A stretch of DNA of 64,000 nucleotides, taken from Nakamurella alba (lineage in GTDB: Bacteria > Actinomycetota > Actinomycetes > Mycobacteriales > Nakamurellaceae). Location of the stretch: assembly GCF_009707545.1 (NCBI RefSeq), contig NZ_WLYK01000008.1, positions 372,001-436,000 on the forward strand. The letters are read 5' to 3'. The position numbers and the translations under genes are program-made. The notes under the pieces were generated by a model. That model saw only the letters and a list, made by a program, of their open reading frames with translations. It did no database searches and was not told the DNA's origin. This document shows positions 17,832 to 25,789 of the stretch, in pieces (the stretch's first letter is position 1; the number at the start of each line of letters is the position of its first letter).

Positions 17832-19130
17832 TCAGCTGTCCAGCAGGCGGGCCAGTGCTGCCAGGGACGGGCGGGCGGTGCGGTCGCCGGTGACCGGGTC
17901 GACGGCGACCAGGCCGTGGTGCCGGGTGAAGCCGTCGGAGCCCTCCCAGCCGTCGATCAGCGACCGGTGGAAGTGCGCCAGCACCGGGACCCCGGCCTCC
18001 GCCACCGCGCGCACCGCCTCGAGATGTGCGGTGAGGTGGGCGATCCGAGCGGCATCGCCGGCGTCCGTGGTCGGGTCGTAGGCCGCACCGTTCTCGGTGA
18101 CCACCAGCGGTGGCAGGTCCGGGTACCGCCGGGCGAGCGCGTGGAGAGTGTCCGCGAGGCCGGCCGGATCCACCTCCCAGCCGCCTTCCGTGGCCGGACC
18201 GTCCGGCACCGCTTCCACGGTGCTGAACGGCACCCGGGTGTTGTCCGGGGCGGCGGCCACGGTGATCGGGTGCGGGTGCTCCACGCCGTAGAAGTCGAGC
18301 CGGCCGTGGATCCGCTGCAGGTCGCCGTCCAGCACCACTCCGGACTCGGCCACCGCCTCCTGCATCGCCCGCGGGTACCGGCCGCGCAGCACCGGCTGGG
18401 CGAACTGGTCGGAGCGGTAGATCCGGAACTGCAGCGCCGCCCGCCGGTTTGCGGCGGAGTCGGTGGCCGGTCGGACCGGGGAGTGCTGGTTCGAGATCCC
18501 CACGACGCGGGCACCGTTGTCGTGCAACGCGTCCCGTGCGACCGCGTGGCCCAGCAGCAGGTGGTGGGTGACCGGGAACGCCTCGTCCAGCAGGGTCAGC
18601 CCCGGGGCGTCGACGCCCGCGGCATGGCCGAACGCCAGGTGCTGGAACGGGTCGGCGAGGGTGGTCCAGCCGGCCGCGCGATCGGCCAGCCGCTCACCGC
18701 AGGCAGCGGCGAAATCGCCGAACCAGGAGGCGGTGTCGCGGTCCAGCCAACCGCCGGTCAGCATCAGGGCCAGCGGCAGCTCGGTGTCGTAGAGCACCGG
18801 CCACGGTTCGATGCCGGCGGCCAGCAGGTCGTCCACCCACCGGTCGGCGGCATCCAACCCGGCCGGGTCGAGACCGTCGCCCGGTTCGCCGGGCAGCGAC
18901 CGGGCCCAGGACAGGGTGAACCGGAGCGCCTGCACGCCGGCACCGGCCAGCAGGGCCAGGTCCTCGGTCCGTCGCGAGAGATGGTCGGCGGCCGCCGGTC
19001 CCGCGCTGCCGTCGACGATCCGGCCGGGCGCCGCGGCCACCACGTCCCAGATGGTCGCGGACCGGCCGGCGGCGCCCTCGACCGCCGTCGCCGCGGTGGT
19101 CACCCCGACGCGGAAGAGAAAGCCGCTCAC
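17832..19130 (-). CDS. GH1-like protein with altered catalytic acid/base site
   Basis: This 432-residue protein has the glycoside hydrolase family 1 plan: an N-terminal barrel strand (FLFRVGVTTAATAVEG), LLAGAGVQALRFTLSWARSLP around residue 75, and VVTENG near residue 346 carrying the usual nucleophile glutamate. The acid/base motif, normally TLNEP, reads TLADP here, with Asp160 in place of glutamate and Ala before it. The glycone-binding segment near the C-terminus is LIDGWEG instead of LLDNFEW. It may therefore be a weak, transferring or non-catalytic glycosidase. GTG 19130 overlaps the phosphatase stop by four bases, so the two genes are co-translated. No substrate can be assigned. Confidence 0.82.
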   Translation of the reverse strand: MSGFLFRVGVTTAATAVEGAAGRSATIWDVVAAAPGRIVDGSAGPAAADHLSRRTEDLALLAGAGVQALRFTLSWARSLPGEPGDGLDPAGLDAADRWVDDLLAAGIEPWPVLYDTELPLALMLTGGWLDRDTASWFGDFAAACGERLADRAAGWTTLADPFQHLAFGHAAGVDAPGLTLLDEAFPVTHHLLLGHAVARDALHDNGARVVGISNQHSPVRPATDSAANRRAALQFRIYRSDQFAQPVLRGRYPRAMQEAVAESGVVLDGDLQRIHGRLDFYGVEHPHPITVAAAPDNTRVPFSTVEAVPDGPATEGGWEVDPAGLADTLHALARRYPDLPPLVVTENGAAYDPTTDAGDAARIAHLTAHLEAVRAVAEAGVPVLAHFHRSLIDGWEGSDGFTRHHGLVAVDPVTGDRTARPSLAALARLLDS

Positions 19131-19642
19131 GCCCGGGCGACCTCGAAGTGCTGCAGGGCAGCGCCACCGGGGCCCAGATCCGCCCAGTCGCCGTCGACGG
19201 CGAACACCGCCATCGCGGAGGTGGGGAAGTGCTCGGTGGCCGCTCGCAGGGCCGCCGGATCGCTGCCCGGCCCGGCCAGCTGCTCGGTCAGGCCGGGCAA
19301 CCCGGGTGCGTGTCCGACCACCAGCAGCACGGCGACATCCGCTGCCGTGAGCCGGATCTCCGCCAGCACATCCTCCGGATCGGCCTCGTAGACCCGGGAC
19401 GAGACGTCGATGCGGTCCGGGGCGACGGCCAGTCCGGTGCGCTCCAGGGTCTGCCTGGTCCGCACGGCCGTCGAGCAGATCACCGCCTGCACCGGGTCGA
19501 GCTCCGCGGCGATCCACGCACCGGCCAGGGCGGCCTCCCGCTCGCCCCGCAGGGCCAGTGGGCGGTCGTGGTCGGGAACCCCCGGCGGATAGCCGGACTT
19601 GCCGTGGCGGAGCAGCACGAGGGTGCGGGATGTTGACGGCAC
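19127..19642 (-). CDS. SixA-type histidine phosphatase
   Basis: This 171-residue histidine-phosphatase-superfamily protein opens with LVLLRHGKSGYPPG, the RHG motif holding the catalytic histidine. It continues with ICSTAVRTRQTLE (second arginine) and VVGHAPGL (second histidine). The small size and KSGY motif match SixA phosphohistidine phosphatases. The start is GTG 19642, three bases after GGAGGACCA. It is the first gene of a two-gene leftward operon with the GH1-like gene, and is divergent from the small HTH gene across a twin palindrome. The target phosphoprotein is unknown. Confidence 0.87.
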   Translation of the reverse strand: MPSTSRTLVLLRHGKSGYPPGVPDHDRPLALRGEREAALAGAWIAAELDPVQAVICSTAVRTRQTLERTGLAVAPDRIDVSSRVYEADPEDVLAEIRLTAADVAVLLVVGHAPGLPGLTEQLAGPGSDPAALRAATEHFPTSAMAVFAVDGDWADLGPGGAALQHFEVARA

Positions 19643-19700
19643 TGGTCCTCCTGGCGCGGGTGCGTGGTGCCTGATCCTCCCACCGCGGGCAGTCACCGGG

Positions 19701-19748
19701 CTTGTCAGGGTTACCTTGACAAGGTGACGTGTCAGGGTGATCCTGACG
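19701..19748. promoter_or_regulatory. Twin operator and promoter between divergent genes
   Basis: Two dyads of the same design, GTCAGG-N5-CYTGAC, begin at 19704 and 19731, 27 bases apart. The first extends to 11-base arms with one mismatch (19701-19723). A TTGACA at 19716-19721 and GATCCT at 19739-19744 (17-base spacing) form a rightward promoter whose start would fall at ATG 19752. The dyads cover both promoter elements, so autorepression by the HTH protein is the simplest reading. Confidence 0.6.
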
Positions 19749-19751
19749 GGT

Positions 19752-20156
19752 ATGGACAAGCTGATCGAACGTGCCCTGACCGTCGGTGTGGGCGACGGCG
19801 CCGGCGAGGTGCAGGCGGTCGCGCTGGCCGAGGTGAACCGGCAGGTTGACGCCCTGCTCGGGCCGCGGCCGGTGCCCGGCACCCCGGAGCACGAGGCGGT
19901 CGCCGACGACGGTGGCCGGTACGAGCGGGCCCGGCAGCTGCTGGCGCTGCGCCTCACCCTGCAGGCCGGGCTGGACGCGCGGTGGGACGTGCTGGCGCTG
20001 CGTCGCTGGGGGGTCACCTGGGAGCTGGTCGGCCGGGCGGCGGGGGTGTCCCGGCAGTCCGCGCACGAGCGGTGGTCGCCGTGGATCCGCGAGGTGCTGT
20101 CCCGCGGTGGCGGCGAGCTCGACGCGCTGGCCGCGCCGGACCGCGCGGACGTGTGA
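19752..20156 (+). CDS. Small helix-turn-helix protein, likely autoregulator
   Basis: This 134-residue soluble protein has no named family that I recognise. Residues about 80-120 (LALRRWGVTWELVGRAAGVS, then RQSAHERW) look like a sigma-4/resolvase-type helix-turn-helix in which the GVSRQSAHERW segment would be the recognition helix. The N-terminal half is a helical acidic region. ATG 19752 is preferred over GTG 19737 because a TTGACA...GATCCT promoter would start transcription on it, with no ribosome site needed. Two GTCAGG-N5-CYTGAC dyads overlie that promoter, and a third copy stands at 2627. Confidence 0.7.
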   Translation: MDKLIERALTVGVGDGAGEVQAVALAEVNRQVDALLGPRPVPGTPEHEAVADDGGRYERARQLLALRLTLQAGLDARWDVLALRRWGVTWELVGRAAGVSRQSAHERWSPWIREVLSRGGGELDALAAPDRADV

Positions 20157-20212
20157 CGGTCGCAGCGGGCGGCTGACGATCGCGGTGCGCGGCTGACGGT
20201 CGCAGCGGCGAC
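20154..20212. repeat. Three tandem ~20-bp units
   Basis: Units beginning TGACGGTCGCAGCGG, TGACGATCGCGGTGC and TGACGGTCGCAGCGG follow each other from the stop codon of the HTH gene. They are too few and too variable for a CRISPR array; replication slippage is likely. Confidence 0.6.
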
Positions 20213-20909
20213 GACCCCGGAGGGCCGCCCAGGTCGCCGGGTAGGACAGTCGGGCCGGGGCAGCCGGGCCGGGACGGTGCCATCGGGCTCCCTTGCAGGT
20301 CTCCGCGGGACGGAACATCCGTCCGGACCTACGCTGCGACACCGATGGCGCACCGGAACCCGGTGACGCACCGTGGTTCTCCCGTCACCAGCCACCGCCG
20401 CCGACACCCTTTGGGGTGGCGTGGACTCCGGGAGGCCCAGCACCGGAACGCGCGCGAGTGCATCCTGTTGATCATCAACGGGCCGGGATCGCCTGCCCGC
20501 CAGACGGAGTCGCACGCCCCTCCGGCAGAACCCGGACGGCCGCGGGCATCACCCGTCCGGGACGTCGATCCGGCCGAATCCGGCGAATTCGCTACCGCAA
20601 GTGTCCGATCGGCACTCCGACGGCGCGATCCGGCCGTGCAGGACCACCGGAAAGGGTGCCGATCCATCACCGATCGGTCGACCCCGTCACGCCGGGTCAC
20701 GTGCTTACCATGGAGGTCCGGGTCCATGCAGTCGGATGTACCCGGAGTTCACGCACCATCCGGACCCCGTCCGGCGAGAAGCGCACCACCCGAACTGCCG
20801 TGCTCCTGCCCTCGTCGCAGCGCAACGCAGAGACCCTGCGAAGTGAGGTATCCGTGTCCCGCACGACCCCACGGACCGTCGCCCCCGCGCCGGCACCCCG
20901 GAGGTCGCG
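20157..20909. other. 753-base region without a convincing gene
   Basis: Open frames here have shadow-like composition and no ribosome sites. A TACCAT at 20706-20711 could be a -10 for the downstream gene. A 19-codon frame (GTG 20854 to TGA 20913) has AAGTGAGG five bases upstream and ends in a four-base overlap with ATG 20910; it may be a translated leader, but this is weak. Confidence 0.5.
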
Positions 20910-21911
20910 ATGACCACCGCGACCGACCGACCGATGCTGTTCCACGCCCTGGCCGTGGGCGTGCAGCTGGAGCTGCCGACCGGGTTCGTGGAGCTGCCGT
21001 TGGGCGCCGACCAGCTGCCCGGCCAGGAACTCGCCGCCGCCGGCTATGTGCGGTACGGCGTCGACGGTGCGGTGACCGCACGACTGGAGATCGACCGGGT
21101 TGCGAAGGTGCCCGCCGAGCACGAGGCCGGCGCCGCCGGCTCGGTGCTGCGCACGCTGGCCGCGATGGGCGGCGAGCCGTTCGAGCCCTTCGAGCGGGTG
21201 ATCGACGGTGCCGTGGTGACCGGTGTGCACCTGCGGTACCCGGACGGCCTGCCGGACCCCGCCGATGCGCTGCCGGCCGACGAGGTGTCCGGCCCCGGCG
21301 CGGTGATCGTGCTGGCGGCGGTGACGTTCGGCGGTGCCGTGCACACGCTGGCGTTCCTCTCCGGCGACGAGCACGTCCACGAGCAGCTGCCCGAGTTCCA
21401 CCGGGCGCTGGACTCCGCCCGGTTCCTCACCAGCCGCGGGCACGACCGCCGCGGCCGCACCGCGCGCCCGGTGTTCTTCGGCGACCGCGAGCTCGGCGTC
21501 AGCCTCGTCGCGCCGGCCGGATGGGCCGTGCACCGCAGCCCCGAGTCGCTGCGGCTGATCGGCCCGCCGGACCCGCGGGGCCGCCGCACCACCTTCACCG
21601 TGACGTCCGAGGCGGCCGACGGGATCAGCTGGCACCGGCGGTTCCTCGGCCGCGAGGTCGAGCTGCTGGCCGGTGCGGTGCCCGGCTACCGCGAGATCGG
21701 CCGCGAGGACTTCGATCTGCACGACGACACCGCGGTCACCGCGCTGACCTACTGCGGCGACGAGCCGTCGGTGTCCCAGGTGCGCGCCTGGATCAGCGCC
21801 TCCGCCCGCCGGCTCTTCGCGGTCTCCGCGAGCACGGCCCCCGGCCGGGACGACGACCTGCCGGTGCTCGCCGACATGCTGCGCTCGATCCGACTGATGC
21901 CCGCCGCCTGA
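20910..21911 (+). CDS. Conserved-looking soluble protein of unknown function
   Basis: This 333-residue protein starts at ATG 20910 behind GGAGGTCGCG. It has no signal peptide or membrane segment. Two similar halves can be suspected: each has a hydrophobic strand-rich core followed by a helix (LYPDG-like loop and ALDSARFL around residues 105-175; AWISASARRLFAVS and LADMLRSIRLMP at the end). The phrase FHRALDSARF resembles the end of LpqN/DUF1795-type lipid-binding modules, but without the lipoprotein signal. I do not recognise a family with confidence. It is convergent with the potassium channel gene. Confidence 0.75.
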   Translation: MTTATDRPMLFHALAVGVQLELPTGFVELPLGADQLPGQELAAAGYVRYGVDGAVTARLEIDRVAKVPAEHEAGAAGSVLRTLAAMGGEPFEPFERVIDGAVVTGVHLRYPDGLPDPADALPADEVSGPGAVIVLAAVTFGGAVHTLAFLSGDEHVHEQLPEFHRALDSARFLTSRGHDRRGRTARPVFFGDRELGVSLVAPAGWAVHRSPESLRLIGPPDPRGRRTTFTVTSEAADGISWHRRFLGREVELLAGAVPGYREIGREDFDLHDDTAVTALTYCGDEPSVSQVRAWISASARRLFAVSASTAPGRDDDLPVLADMLRSIRLMPAA

Positions 21912-21926
21912 GCGCGGGGCGTCCGC

Positions 21927-22112
21927 TCGATCGGCCCCCGGGCGGCCAGGTCAGGTGCCCGGACGTTCCGGGTCCTTCCACCGACGCTCCTTGTAGGTAC
22001 AAGGACCGGGACCGTTCGTTCGATCAGCGCCCGGCGGCCGGGTCAGGGCCCTGAACCTTCCCGGTCCTTCCAGCGACGCTCCGTGTAGCTCCAGGGACCG
22101 CTACTCAGTGGT
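21927..22112. repeat. Two tandem ~93-bp imperfect repeats with a hairpin
   Basis: Copy one starts at 21927 and copy two at 22020. Shared blocks include TCGATC, GCGGCC, GGTCAGG, GGTCCTTCCA and CGACGCTCC. Copy one contains the perfect palindrome TCCTTGTA-GG-TACAAGGA (21988-22005), which is degenerate in copy two. They lie between convergent genes and may act as a terminator. Confidence 0.7.
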
Positions 22113-22177
22113 CCGGCGGCTCAGCCCGTTCGCCGGCCCCGGAGCGACTTGGCCGTCGACGACGGCGGCTCACAGCC

Positions 22178-23200
22178 CTACTTCTGGTCCTTCGACGAGA
22201 TCACCACGATGACGTCGCCGGGCTGGAACACCTTGACCCCGCCGGAGTCGAAGCGGTGCGAGACGCCGTTGCGGATCACTGTCAGTACGATCTCGCCCTG
22301 CGCGGTGAGCCGGGCGGGGGAGAGGCCGACGTCCTCCGGCCGGACCACCCGCTCGGTGATCTGCAGGCCGGCGACCGGCTCGAGCAGGTCCTCGATCAGC
22401 TCGCCGGCGTTGGGCGCGGCGATCGACAGCCCGAGCAGCCGGCCCGCCGACTCCGCGGTCGGGATGACCACGTCGGCGCCGCCCTGCCGGAGCACCCCGA
22501 TGTTCTGCTCCTCGCGGGCCGCCGCGGCGATCGTGGCGTGCGGGGCCAGCCGGCGGGCGGTCAGGGTGACCAGCACGTTGGTGTCGTCCCGGTCGGCGGC
22601 CACGACCACCCGCTGCGCACCGGGCACCGCGGCCTGCCGCAGCACCTCCTCACGCCGGGCGTCGCCGAGCACCCCGATGCAGCCCATCGCGGTCGCGGTC
22701 TTCACGTTCCCGCCGTTGGTGTCGACGACGATGATGTGGTCGGCGGGGTAGCCCTGGTCGATGAGCGCCTGCGCCGCCGAGCGGCCCTTGGTGCCGAAAC
22801 CGATGACGACGGTGTGCTTCTTCACGCGTGCCTTCCAGCGGTGGTAGCGGAACTGCTGCCGGCTGCGCTCGGTCAGCACCTCGATGGTGGTGCCGACCAG
22901 CACGATCAGGAAGAGGAACCGGAGCGGCGTGATGAGCAGGATGTTCGTCAGCCGGGCGGAGTCGGACAGCGGGGTGATGTCGCCGTAGCCGGTGGTGGAG
23001 AGGGTGACGGTCGCGTAGTAGAAGGCGTCCAGCCAGGTGTCGACCGTGTCCTCGACATCGCGGTAGCCGTCCCGCTCGATGTAGACGACGGTCGCCGTCA
23101 CCACCACGCACAGCAGCGCGATCGCGATCCGGATGCTGATCGCCCGCACCGGACCGCGGTCGCGTTCCGGGAAGATGATGCGCCCGACGTTCTGCGTCAC
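22178..23200 (-). CDS. Potassium channel with RCK (TrkA-N/TrkA-C) domains
   Basis: This 340-residue channel subunit has two membrane helices (about 20-40 and 85-105) around a pore loop with the selectivity filter TTGYGD near residue 70. A cytoplasmic regulator-of-conductance domain follows with the Rossmann motif VVIGFGTKG (about 132). A TrkA-C-like domain (about 255-340, ending VFQPGDVIVVISS) binds ligands that gate the pore. The architecture matches MthK/Kch-type channels. GTG 23200 lies eight bases after TAGTCT. It is the only obvious ion channel in the window. Confidence 0.93.
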   Translation of the reverse strand: MTQNVGRIIFPERDRGPVRAISIRIAIALLCVVVTATVVYIERDGYRDVEDTVDTWLDAFYYATVTLSTTGYGDITPLSDSARLTNILLITPLRFLFLIVLVGTTIEVLTERSRQQFRYHRWKARVKKHTVVIGFGTKGRSAAQALIDQGYPADHIIVVDTNGGNVKTATAMGCIGVLGDARREEVLRQAAVPGAQRVVVAADRDDTNVLVTLTARRLAPHATIAAAAREEQNIGVLRQGGADVVIPTAESAGRLLGLSIAAPNAGELIEDLLEPVAGLQITERVVRPEDVGLSPARLTAQGEIVLTVIRNGVSHRFDSGGVKVFQPGDVIVVISSKDQK

Positions 23201-23297
23201 AAAGCGGCAGACTACCCAGCGGTGGGCCGGTCACCTACCAGGACGCCGCAGATCACCCGGCGCACTTCTGCGGGCCGGGCCGTGGCCCGGACGTGAC

Positions 23298-24212
23298 TCA
23301 GCCGCGGGTGTCCCGCTCGGCCAGGAACGCCTCGAACTGCGCGCCGAGCTCGTCGGCGGTGGGCAGCGGGGCGGAACGGGCCAGCAGGCCGCGGCCGGTG
23401 GCCGAGACGAAGGTGTCGTACTGCTGCTCCAGCGCCTCGACGACCTGCGCCACCTCGGGGTTGTCGCGCAGCTGCTCGGCCAGCTGCAGCTGCACCTTCG
23501 CGGCCTCCTCGTCCAGGCCCGCGGTCGGCAGCAGCAGGCCGGAGGTGTCGGACAGCGCCTGGATCAGCTGCCGGGCGGTCTCCGGGAACTCGGAGCGGGC
23601 GACGTAGTGCGGCACATGGGCGGCGAAGCCGATCGCATCCCGGCCCTCCTGGCCGAAGCGGAACTCCAGCAGCCCGGTCGCGTGCCCGGGGACCTGCACC
23701 GTGCCGACCCAGTCCTGCTGGTCCGGCGGCAACAGGTCGGAGCGGGTGGCGTGGACCGACATCCCGGTGGGCCGGGTGTGCGGGACGGCCATCGGGATCG
23801 CCATCAGGCCGACGGTCAGCCGCACGGCGAACCGGTCGACGATCTGCCCGACCGCGCTGACGAACCGCTCCCACAGCACGTCCGGCTCCGGGCCGGTGAG
23901 CAGCAGGAACGGGACACCGGCCTCGTCGGTGACGTGGTGGATCACCAGCTGCGGGGTCTCGTAGTCGGTGAAGGCGTTGCGGCTGAAGGTGAGCGTGGGG
24001 CGGCGCGACCGGTAGTCCAGCAGCTGGTCGACGTCGAACGTCGCGATCACCGTGTGCGGCAGCTTCTCCAGCAGGTGCGCCACGGCCAGGGACACGCCCG
24101 AGCCCGCGTCCACATACCCGTCCAGGGCGTGCACGAGCACCGGCTCGTTCAGTTCGTCGAGCTGCGGGACCTCGAGGTGCAGCTCGTACAGGTCGCCGGG
24201 TTCGGCAGTCAT
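23298..24212 (-). CDS. PAC2-family protein
   Basis: This 304-residue PAC2-domain protein belongs to a family named for a proteasome-assembly chaperone and common in actinobacteria, where its role is unclear. Conserved segments are LVHALDGYVDAGSGVSLAVAHLL near residue 25, FDVDQLLDYRSRRPTLTF, LLLTGPEPDVLWERF and the C-terminal acidic helix region. ATG 24212 is chosen because GGAGG lies about eight bases ahead; the frame extends to 24260 without similarity. No proteasome gene is nearby. Confidence 0.85.
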   Translation of the reverse strand: MTAEPGDLYELHLEVPQLDELNEPVLVHALDGYVDAGSGVSLAVAHLLEKLPHTVIATFDVDQLLDYRSRRPTLTFSRNAFTDYETPQLVIHHVTDEAGVPFLLLTGPEPDVLWERFVSAVGQIVDRFAVRLTVGLMAIPMAVPHTRPTGMSVHATRSDLLPPDQQDWVGTVQVPGHATGLLEFRFGQEGRDAIGFAAHVPHYVARSEFPETARQLIQALSDTSGLLLPTAGLDEEAAKVQLQLAEQLRDNPEVAQVVEALEQQYDTFVSATGRGLLARSAPLPTADELGAQFEAFLAERDTRG

Positions 24213-24323
24213 TCCGCCACCTCCATCCTCGGGGTCAACCATCCGGTCCCATCGTCGCATTCCGCGATCGCCGAACTTTCCGCCGTCCCCGGGGTGGCCG
24301 GGTGCAGGCGCCGCTGATCGGGC

Positions 24324-25193
24324 TCAGGCGAAGACGACGGTGCGGTGACCGTCCAGCAGCACCCGGTCCTGCAGGTGGTACTGCAGACCCCTTGCCAGCA
24401 CGGCCTTCTCGATGTCCCGGCCGCGCATCGCCAGATCGGCGGCGGAGCTGGTGTGGTCGATCCGGACCACGTCCTGCTCGATGATCGGGCCGTCGTCCAG
24501 GTCCGGTGTGACGTAGTGACAGGTGGCACCGACCATCTTCACGCCGCGGTCGTAGGCCTGGTGGTAGGGCCTGGCGCCCTTGAACGACGGCAGGAACCCG
24601 TGATGGATGTTGAGCAGCCGTCCGGTCCACCGCTCGCATAGCTTCGGCGGCACCACCTGCATGAACCGGGCCAGCACGATCGCGTCCGGTTCCTGCGCGT
24701 CCACCAGCTCGCGGATCCGCTCGAAGGCCGCAGACTTCCCCGCCGGGTCACCGGCCGGCACCGGGACGTGCACGAACGGGATGCCGTACATCTCGGCGAC
24801 CGGCGCCAGCACCGGATGGTTGCCGATCACCGTCGTGACGTCGGCACCGAGCATCCCGGCGTGCCAGCGGGAGAGCAGTTCGTAGAGGCAGTGGCCTTCG
24901 GTGGAGACGAGCAGTACCGCACGCTTGGGCACCGCGGTGTCGGTCAACGCCCACCGCTCGGCGGCCAGCTCACCGGCGATCACCCCGAACCGCTCGCGCA
25001 GCTCGTCGATGCCGATGGTCAGCGACGAGGCCCGGACCGCCTGCCGGGTGTAGAAGCGGCCGGTCGCGGTCTCCGAGTGGTAGCCGGCCTCCAGGATCCA
25101 GCCGCCCAGGTCCGCCAGGAAGGTGGAGATCCGGGCCACGATCCCGGTGCTGTCCGGGCAGGCCAGGGTCAGCACGTACTGCCGTTCGGCCAC
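24324..25193 (-). CDS. purU: Formyltetrahydrofolate deformylase
   Basis: This 289-residue enzyme hydrolyses 10-formyl-tetrahydrofolate to formate and tetrahydrofolate, balancing one-carbon units for purine synthesis. An N-terminal ACT domain (YVLTLACPDSTGIVARISTFL) is followed by the formyltransferase-type catalytic domain. Its hallmark segments are GNHP near residue 125, FMQVVPPKLCERW, the NIHHGFLPSFKGARPYHQAY block and the active-site GATCHYVTPDLDDGPII. GTG 25193 has GGAGGGG just ahead. Length and order match PurU throughout. Confidence 0.95.
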   Translation of the reverse strand: MAERQYVLTLACPDSTGIVARISTFLADLGGWILEAGYHSETATGRFYTRQAVRASSLTIGIDELRERFGVIAGELAAERWALTDTAVPKRAVLLVSTEGHCLYELLSRWHAGMLGADVTTVIGNHPVLAPVAEMYGIPFVHVPVPAGDPAGKSAAFERIRELVDAQEPDAIVLARFMQVVPPKLCERWTGRLLNIHHGFLPSFKGARPYHQAYDRGVKMVGATCHYVTPDLDDGPIIEQDVVRIDHTSSAADLAMRGRDIEKAVLARGLQYHLQDRVLLDGHRTVVFA

Positions 25194-25236
25194 TGCCCCT
25201 CCTGCCCGGACGCCGGGTGATTCGTTGGTGTCGGAG

Positions 25237-25725
25237 TCAGAGACGCGCGGCGGTGTAGGCCGCCTCGCTGTCCAGCAGTGCGCCGACCTGCTCGACGATG
25301 ATCGCCTCGACCTTGCTGCCGAACAGCGGGATCGGCACGACGGCGGAGCCGTCGACGGCCAGCGTCGAGCCCTCGCCGTCGGCGCTCAGCGTCATCGTGC
25401 CCTTCAGCGAGGCCGGGGCACCCTTGACCACCACGGAGAACGTGGCGGTATAGCCGTCGCCGTCGGCCGCCCACACCTCGGTGCGCTCGGTGACCGGGTC
25501 GCCCGGGATCATCGACGCCACCATCGACGGCAGCACCGAGGCCGGGATCGACTGCCGGGTGACGATCGTGGTCTTCCCGTCGGTGGTGCTCAGGTCGACC
25601 ACCTGCGGGTCGTTGCCACCGGTCTCGGTCAGCCGGCCCTCCTGGAAATCCCGGTCGGTCAGCAGGGCGTACACCGCGGCGGGCGCACCCGGCAGGGAGT
25701 GGCTGACCTTCAGCGGACTGGGCAC
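25237..25725 (-). CDS. DUF2505 protein (START/SRPBCC-like fold)
   Basis: This 162-residue protein begins with KVSHSLPGAPAAVYALLTDRDFQEGRLTE in the SRPBCC style and ends with a long helix (VEAIIVEQVGALLDSEAAYT), matching actinobacterial DUF2505. Such folds bind hydrophobic ligands, but no function is known. GTG 25725 has GAAGGAG eight bases ahead. It is divergent from murB across 64 bases; I recall the same arrangement beside murB in mycobacteria. Confidence 0.82.
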   Translation of the reverse strand: MPSPLKVSHSLPGAPAAVYALLTDRDFQEGRLTETGGNDPQVVDLSTTDGKTTIVTRQSIPASVLPSMVASMIPGDPVTERTEVWAADGDGYTATFSVVVKGAPASLKGTMTLSADGEGSTLAVDGSAVVPIPLFGSKVEAIIVEQVGALLDSEAAYTAARL

Positions 25726-25789
25726 GGGGGCTTCTCCTTCGGACGGCGATCGGGACAGCCCCAACCTACCGAGCCTCTACCCTTGCCCG

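Noticed and set aside
20154-20212. Possible CRISPR-like repeats
   Set aside because: Only three 20-base units without spacers, and no cas genes.
20293-20853. Overlapping frames in the 753-base gap after the HTH gene
   Set aside because: No frame has a ribosome site or family signature on either strand.
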